From contig NW_024881518.1 in the NCBI RefSeq assembly GCF_019059575.1, positions 1,116,001 to 1,180,000 on the forward strand: 64,000 nt of DNA, given 5' to 3'. Within the stretch, counting starts at the first letter, position 1, and each line of letters begins with the position of its first letter. The position numbers and the translations under genes were made by a program. The stretch is from Amphibalanus amphitrite (Eukaryota > Arthropoda > Thecostraca > Balanomorpha > Balanidae). Below, one piece after another: positions 57,287 through 64,000 of this stretch. The notes under the pieces are model-generated. The model had not been told where the DNA came from. It searched no databases and saw only the letters and a program-made list of their open reading frames with translations.

Positions 57287-57415
57287 CGCTAGCTGATACC
57301 AAAGGGTGCATAAGATGTCCCTGGGTGTAGCGTAGCCTCTGGTTTAGCAGGGTGTTGGTGTGCTGACTCTGTCTGTGTGAACGTCGGTTGGCTGTGGCCT
57401 ATGCTGCTGTTCTTG

Positions 57416-57421
57416 ATTAAA
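57416..57421 (+). terminator. Poly(A) signal ATTAAA of the PAN-like gene
   Basis: ATTAAA 130 bp after the stop codon, followed by a GT-rich stretch (TCGGGTGGTTTGT). Confidence 0.6.
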
Positions 57422-57758
57422 TCTGTTCGGGTGGTTTGTATAGGTTCTCATCTAGTTAAAGGTTATTCCCACGATTTGATCACGATGTTCAAGCTTCGCT
57501 AATACACTGAGCTTTGACGATATGTAAGCCAAGCAGTGTCAATACTATATGATTTCCAGACCTCGAGCAGGCATCAATACCCTGTCAAAATTCCATCAAA
57601 TGGCCCTGTTTAATTGACGTCGGTGTCGCTTAGAAACAAATGTTAAATTAACTATATTTTTGCCTTTTGCAAACCACAGGCAAGCTTGTTACCTACTTGT
57701 TAGGTCGGCTCAATTGATCATATTCTGTTGATAGAAAATGCTTGCCTCAAGGTACGTA

Positions 57759-58934
57759 GGGGAGAGTGGGGAAAGATGCCCAGGGTTTTACTATGTCATA
57801 TATTATTCGAAAATGACGATCGGAAAGCAAAAACTTGGAGTTTCAACGGAAGCCGACATCATTTTTCTCCAAAAATATCACACTTTCGTGCCTGAAATAT
57901 GATAACTTTTTTTGCTATTAAGCATTTTCCTGAAGAAGTGAAAGGGGGCATCTTACCCCACAGGGTGGGAAAGACGCCCCCTGGCGTTGGGGAAGATGCC
58001 CCCTGCACTATAAATGACATAAATGGGCACGTGAATCGCCTGAACGAATCAGTAGTCCCTTCGAGCCTGCAGTAGACACCAAACGTCATCGTAAGGGCCC
58101 TCAAAAGTAGTCGTAAGGGGCTTCAGAGGTCATCGTTAGGGCCATCATAGTCCAGCGTGGCCACACAAGCCTCCGTGGTGGCGTTCGGAGACCACTGTGG
58201 GGCCCTTATAGGTCTTCATGATGCTTGAGGGCCCTCGAGCCCATCGTGGGGACCTCAGATGCCAGCGCGGCCCGTGGAGCCAACGTGGGAGCCCTCAAAG
58301 GATGTCGTGAGGGGTCCTGGAGCCAATAATGGGGCCCACAGAGGCCGTCGTGAGGGCTCTCAGAGTCAGATGCCGCCCAAAAAGTCGCTGTGTGGGCCGA
58401 GCGACCGGCATGGGGAGCACCCGACCGTACTGGACTCTCAATAGTCCCAGATCGGCTTTTGTCTCTCATCACAAGTATGTAATAAATGATTTGACGGGCT
58501 GCTTGAAGGACAGCCTACGGATTTAGGGGGACGTCTTTCCCCATCAGGACAGGGGGCATCTTACCCCAAGGTACCGAAGTAACATTAAATCAGTACAATT
58601 TGTTAGCCATAAAACTACACCCTGAAACAAACTGTTTGGGACACAGTGCACGCATGTTGATGTATCACGACTATAGCAAGGGACGCAAATATTATCTACC
58701 TTCTTTGATATTTACAATGTTTTGACACCAAAATATTTTTTGAAAACAGCAAATAAAAAACATGCAATCACCAGCCAGCCGTTGCCCAACCGAGCTTCGC
58801 AAATTTTTGTGCAGTTAACAAGGCAGGCTTCCGCTTTACGCTAAGAACATTAATTTCTAGGTTCGATTCTTTGTTTCGCCGCTAGAGGGGGTGGGGCGTC
58901 TTTCCCACCCTGGGCATCTTACCCCACTCTCCCC
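57759..58934. mobile_element. TA-flanked element with GGGGAGAGTGGGG ends and an internal minisatellite
   Basis: TA at 57757-57758 and 58935-58936. Ends are GGGGAGAGTGGGGAAAGATG and, inverted, GGGGAGAGTGGGGTAAGATG. The phrase GGGCATCTTACCCCA recurs inside. A minisatellite at 58085-58440 has units around GTAGGGCCCTCAGAGGTCGTC. No transposase. Confidence 0.88.
58085..58440. repeat. GGGCCCTCAGAG-type minisatellite
   Basis: About 12 imperfect units of 27-33 bp. It closely resembles the array at 1990-3060, although the host elements have different ends. Confidence 0.75.
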
Positions 58935-59321
58935 TACAGATCAGTATAAATGCGTCACTGCTACCAGATTAGGGCAGACAATAATAGACATGTCAGATCA
59001 TAATAGGTCATACTCTACAAAAATATACTAGTGCTGCGTGGGACAGGTCTTATGACCAATGAACATATGTATATTGGACACAGGACAAGTAATAGTACAG
59101 AACAAGAAGTCTACGAATATGCTCGTATGTCAATCATATGTAATTGCCCTTTTTAACAAATCGTAGACTACTTGCTCTGTAGGTACTTACCTACTCGTAC
59201 CTACATTTCATGACCAGTCTCTGCTCCAAATTCGTTGGCAAGGACCTTTCGGTCATATTTGGACAGTTGCAACGGATTCCACGCCAACATGAGTTCAAGG
59301 TCGGGTCAGCAAGGTCAAACT

Positions 59322-60510
59322 TTAACCCGCGCCCCGCTGGGCTATTCAGCCATACGCGCCATGCTGGGGGGGGGGGGGCAGATTCTGCCCCCTGTCTAAC
59401 TTCCGAACCGATGGTCGTAGAAAGACGGGGAAAACGGCAATCGAAAGCTCTCAACAAGGCGGATCTTAACAGCTCAATTTTTTTGCTTAAGTAGGCCAGA
59501 GGTCAGGTCAAGGTCAGGTCAAGGGTACAAAATGCAAGCTTCTACAGTATCGGCCTTGCACCGTAGTTGCCGAAGAATGGACTGAGACTGATTGCCCAAA
59601 ACGTGTTCATAGACTACCAAGACAATATTCGTTGCATACAATGTCATTCAAAGGTCAAGGTCAAGGTCAGGTCAGTTCAGGTCAGGTCACCAAAAACAAA
59701 ATATAGAAAAGGGTATGTGCGACACATGTTTTATGGGTCATTTTACTCATAGAATTCAATAGGCACACTCAGTAAGTGATATGGACCACCTCTGGATGAA
59801 TTTCAGGTCGAGGTCAGGTCAAGGTCAGGGATTAAGTGAGGTCAAATTTTGAAGTTGGTTGTTAAGGCCTAAAAAGGTGTCTCTCTGATGCAGTTTTTTA
59901 CGACAAATCGAATGGTGCTATTTTTATTTCCGTACGAAATCTAGAACTTCCAATAAAATCATTTTTAGAAATTTTTGTGTGTCGTGACGTCATAAAATTT
60001 TGAATAACTCCCATATTTTTGAACTGATTCTTCTAAAAATTGGTATGTAGGTGCACATAGACCACTTCTCTGACATATATTCCGGTTTTTTCGATAAACT
60101 CAAAATTTTGGATTTTATAATTATTTTCCCCCAAAAGTCAGTTTTTTGAAAAAATTGGGTCAAAATCCAAAATATTCAGAAAACCGAGAGAGCCATTTGA
60201 TAGACAAAGTAGAATCACGTATAACCTTTTTGTTACGTCTTGATTCCTTTAAAAAATGAAGATGTTAGCGGCGTTTGAAATTTTGCCGTTTTTTTAGGTG
60301 AAAATGGCGAACATGACGTCACTAAAACGTCAATTTCTCAAACATTTTCTGACGGATTTCGCTCAATTTTTCAGTGAACGTGTCCAATTGATGTATAATA
60401 AGGTACTGAAAGTTTGACGTCGCTGGCGTAACGCGTTTAGATGTTATTGGCAAAAAACGGGAGGGAAGCAGATTCTGCCCCCCCCCCCCCCCCAGCGGGG
60501 CGCGGGTTAA
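59322..60510. mobile_element. CCCGCGC-end element, copy 3
   Basis: TTAA at 59322-59325 and 60507-60510. Ends are CCCGCGCCCCGCTGGG (inverted copy on the right), followed inward by homopolymers and CAGATTCTGCCCCC. The interior has AGGTCAAGGTCAGGTCA runs at 59500-59840 and the phrase GACATATATTCCGGTTTTT, shared with copy 1. No coding capacity. Confidence 0.88.
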
Positions 60511-61755
60511 AGCTGTTCTGCTATGCTGTGAAAGGTGTGTATGGTTTAGATATGTAGGCATGTCAACTGCTTAGATATATCGATCGAAACTAGTCCCAGG
60601 GAATCCAATTGGTGGGCTTGGTCTTCGAGACACGATACAGACTCTCGCTTTCGCGCGAGAGCTGCATTCCTGCCTGCTGCCAGTGTGGTCACGTGATCGC
60701 CACTCCGGAGTTTAGGCTGTCAGAGGTCGGCATTCGTATCGTTTTGTTTGCCCGTGACGGCGGACTCCATTAGGTTTCTGTTTTGGCGCAGAGGCAGTGG
60801 TAGCCAGTGTCACAAAACACGTCAGACTTTACAGACTTACACGTTTGGCACACAGGAGCGTGCCAAACTTCGACATTTACCTAATGGACGTGTCAGTTGC
60901 AGCCGCAATTTTAATTTTCTGGTAAGTTAGGTATGTTTTGACGCGCATTGGTTTAGTGGCGAGTTGGGTGTTTAAAATGTTTATCATAAAAGCATGTGAC
61001 ATAAAGTGCCAGCCGATTCCTTCTTTACGTCGTTTGTCACGCTGGTAATTAGAATATTTTCACATGTTGTGCTTTGGTCCTGATATTACGCTATTATGCT
61101 CATTACATACCAACGCATTCCGGCCCTGGCATTTTTGTTTCCGCTCTCCCACTATGCACGTAACGTTACGTCCTTCCGGACTGCCCCCTCCCTTAGGGGA
61201 TGATTCGAGTTGCCAGATGCCTGGCACACCGGTCCGCTGACCGGATGTGGACCGCGCCAAGGTGTGAGATAGAGTCCCCAGAGGTCAGATGCCTCGGGCG
61301 GTCAATGTCAGGCAGCAATGTCGCCTGGCGGTGCGCCTGGCGGTGCGCCCGGAGAGAGCTGAGAGAGAGCAGAGAGAGCGGGAGAGGGGAGAGGATAAGT
61401 GCGGTTACAGTGCTAGTGTGAGGAGTGGCGGAGTGGTGTGGTGGTGTGACCCGTGTCGCCAGACGGGACAGTTAGGTCAGTCGTGTCAGGTCAGGTCGGG
61501 TGACATACTCGGTGATCAGCGGAGACGAGATCATCGGTGGACAGGTCAGGTAGTGTGACAGGATCTCGTGGCCTGATCGCATCGATACTATGACGCATAA
61601 GATCATATGGGACCCGCTTTGATCTGACTGGAGCACTCACAAGTCGTACGACAACAAGCGAGGTGAAAATTGTGATCTGAAAACGGTCTTTGGTTGTATC
61701 AAGATCCAACAGTCGGGTCGAGATAGCCAGCTAATTCTGCAACAAGCTGCAAATC
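60511..61755 (+). promoter_or_regulatory. 5' region of the SH3BGRL-like gene
   Basis: Contains a possible 5'-UTR exon donor TTCTG/GTAAGT at 60920 and a GA/GT-rich stretch at 61340-61460. No TATA box located. Transcription start not determined. Confidence 0.35.
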
Positions 61756-64000
61756 ATGGTGGTCAAAGTGTACGTCTCTGAATACTCCGGCAATTTCGAT
61801 GTAAGTAGTAAACTGGCACCTACATACCTCAACGGCCGTGCTCCGTTTTGTTTTTGCGCACTGCACTGTGCAGTGTGCACTGCATTGCACACCAATGACA
61901 AGTGCATTGTGCAGCTGCATCAAGAATATCAACCATGCATTTGCTGGTATACGTGCATTTGGCATGCGTGACGCCAACAGGAACGCAATTGTTATCGTTT
62001 TCTGTAGACGGTCTAAATAATGAGTATGGTGAGGTTCGCCTTGGCTGCACTAGTCATCTGGGCAACGGTCATTTATATTCAATGACGACTATGTACAGGC
62101 CACATTGCACGGTGCACCGCTAGTGAATCAATCTCTGCTAAAGTCACCTTTTGTTTTGCATGTTATGTGGTAAAATGATACACGTTTTGAATGTGTTATG
62201 CTGCAGGGCTTAATCTTGTGAAAATCGTTTTGCGATCAGGAATTGACAGCGAACGGCATTGTTCGGGCGTCGATTGTCAAAGCCATACACCATAAGCAAA
62301 AACTAGAGCACTCTCGTAAAAGCATCATACATTCATACAATCATGACGATGCGATTGACTGACTCTAATGGGCTCGTGGCAACCAGTATATTTTCATCAT
62401 CTAATACTGGTGGCTTATGAGGAATATCTAGTGTGTAGTTCATCTCCTCTCATCTAACAACCGTTCCACTCAGCTCAACCAGTTCAGTTCCCTCCCCGCC
62501 GTCTCACGGCGCCACCCACACCACGCGTCTGCAGGTGAAGAAACATCAGCAGCGGGTGGAGACGGTGCTGCAGTCGGTGGGGGTGCGTCACCAGCTGGTG
62601 GACGTGTGTGCGCCGGAGCACCTCGAGCAGCGGCTCTTCATGCAGGAGACGGCGCGGCCGTTGCCCGGAGAGAGGCACCCACTGCCGCCGCAGATCTACA
62701 ACGAACAGCACTACTGCGGCGTGAGTGGGTAGCGCTCTCAGTCTCCCCAGTCTGAATAGCACGGGAGTTTTGATAGGTCCATCTGAGCATGTGGCATATA
62801 AAGCGGGAGAAACGGCGCTGCGGTATTAAATGGGACATGGCTGCCCTGATTTTGTCCCGTTACTTTTTACCAATTGTATTCCGAGAGGGTTGGTATCACA
62901 CCAAAATCTTATAAACACGGCCGGACTAATAACGGATGCCTTTTGCGATTCTGTTTCGGGCCGTTTCTGCTGTCTACCGACAGAGATTATATATGCTTCT
63001 GCTCAATGTGTTAATTCCAATTCGCATCGATTGGCTTACTGGAAGAATGTCTCTGCATAATCCAGCCAAAAACATTTGGTGTTTCCATTTTTGCTGTCGT
63101 GCAGGACTACTTTGACTTTGACTACGCCAACGAGACGGGTCAGCTGCTGCAGTTTCTACGGCTGGAGGAGGGCGACGTGCAACTTCCCGTGAGGGAACAA
63201 CCTGCTTCAACGTCCCCTCAGGTAGGGAACGGGTGGTCGAATTGGGGGACAGAGGATGACACTTGTGGAAAAACACGTAAGAGAGCCGCCACTGCTCTAT
63301 GCCTCAATCCCGAAGCGAGAGGAGTGGGATTCAAGGGTGCGGGACACACTGTTCGACTGCATACCTTCGCGAATATATTGTTTTACTTCAGTGCTCTTAG
63401 AATGCGGCCCATTCCCGTGCATAGATGCAGGAGCCTCCCAGCGCAGTCCAGGTCCTTTCAGTTCATTATTTGAGGAACAGAAACACCTGTCCCCGCCGCT
63501 GTGCTTTTGTTTATTACCGGCGACACGGCACTCCTCCTGGGAATGTACCGACTGCAGCAGCGGGCCAACTTCCTCCGCCGGAATGTGTCGGGGTGTTCAC
63601 TGCCAGGGACAATAGCGGCACCGCGACACGAGGCCAAACACTGCAGCGGCAACTGCAGGGATGATTGGACGCGGAATAATGCCACTTATTTAACGTTGGT
63701 ACCTAAATAAGAATGATAATTTAAAAAAGAACTATAAACTCTCGATGAATAATGATTTACGATTTGACCCTACATGCTCAAGAGAAAATGTTGATTTTTT
63801 TGCGAACATTTGTGATCATATAGTTAGTCTATAATTTGCTGCATCCAAAACGTTTGAACGTTGCCAATAGCCGCTGCTCTCATCATACCTATTGTTTTTG
63901 TCTAGCCGACTACTGCACCTCGACCAGCGTCTCCAAAGCCATCCTCTACTCCGGCGGAACGGCCGGGTCCGTCTCCCTCTCCCTCTCCGGAGCCGGAGAC
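61756..64000 (+). CDS. SH3 domain-binding glutamate-rich-like protein (SH3BGRL family), runs off the window
   Basis: Four coding exons: 61756-61800, 62535-62720, 63105-63188 and 63906-64000 (open at the edge). All junctions are phase 0, with GTAAGT, GTGAGT and GTGAGG donors. 136 residues are visible. The start MVVKVYVSEYSGNFD, the middle KKHQQRVETVLQSVGV and the segment LPPQIYNEQHYCGDYFDFDYA match the glutaredoxin-like fold of this family, which lacks the CXXC redox pair (MVVKVYV.. strand, then SEYSGN). The fourth exon starts a Pro/Ser/Glu-rich tail (PTTAPRPASPKPSS, then PSPSPSPEPE), as in the longer SH3BGR members, whose acidic tails follow the fold. Likely a cytosolic adaptor; no enzyme activity expected. 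Confidence 0.92.

Overview
The window is eukaryotic nuclear DNA, most likely from an arthropod and probably a crustacean. The evidence is intron-rich genes with GT..AG borders, a trehalose-transporter-type sugar carrier, a tyrosine/proline-rich cuticle-like secreted peptide, a (CCTAA)n array (the TTAGG repeat of arthropod telomeres), and a dense load of DNA transposons and CR1-like LINEs. Species-level assignment is not possible from the sequence alone.

Host genes: (1) a diacylglycerol lipase (DAGL beta-like) gene on the minus strand, with 14 coding exons between 14173 and about 5673 and its last exon(s) not found; (2) a single-exon MFS sugar transporter (Tret1-like), divergent from it, 15472-16920; (3) a three-exon secreted Tyr/Pro-rich peptide, 50064-51629, with a TATA box; (4) a single-exon secreted PAN/apple-like protein, 56294-57286, with a TATA box and an ATTAAA signal; (5) an SH3BGRL-family thioredoxin-fold gene starting at 61756 and running off the right edge. 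The genes look functionally unrelated: lipid signalling, sugar transport, cuticle/secretion, redox-fold adaptor.

The rest is mostly mobile DNA, and much of it is nested. Between 19375 and 33577 one 1.36-kb TIR element (element A) is split in three: by a CR1-like LINE (itself split by a hAT-like element with an intact 8-bp target duplication) and by a 9.4-kb TIR unit with its own 8-bp duplication. That unit holds a second copy of the same hAT-like element, a complete second copy of element A (element B), two foldback elements and gene-like exons. Taking out the insertions returns element A to 1363 bp, exactly the length of element B. Two further nests lie at 33788-39417 (hAT in hAT, with a LINE and a 967-bp foldback holding the telomere-type array) and 40499-45251 (hAT in hAT, with a TTAA-flanked element inside).

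A recurring theme is that several unrelated TIR elements each carry their own GC-rich minisatellite (units of about 20-60 bp, built around CAGGGGC / GGGCGCC / GGCCC). A second theme is three foldback elements whose loops hold CCTAA- or CCTACAA-type arrays. On the right, three TTAA-flanked (piggyBac-like) elements with CCCGCGC termini share internal sequence; two of them carry AGGTCA direct repeats.

All coordinates were read by eye. Host exon borders in the DAGL, Tyr/Pro-rich peptide and SH3BGRL genes were checked for reading-frame phase across every junction.
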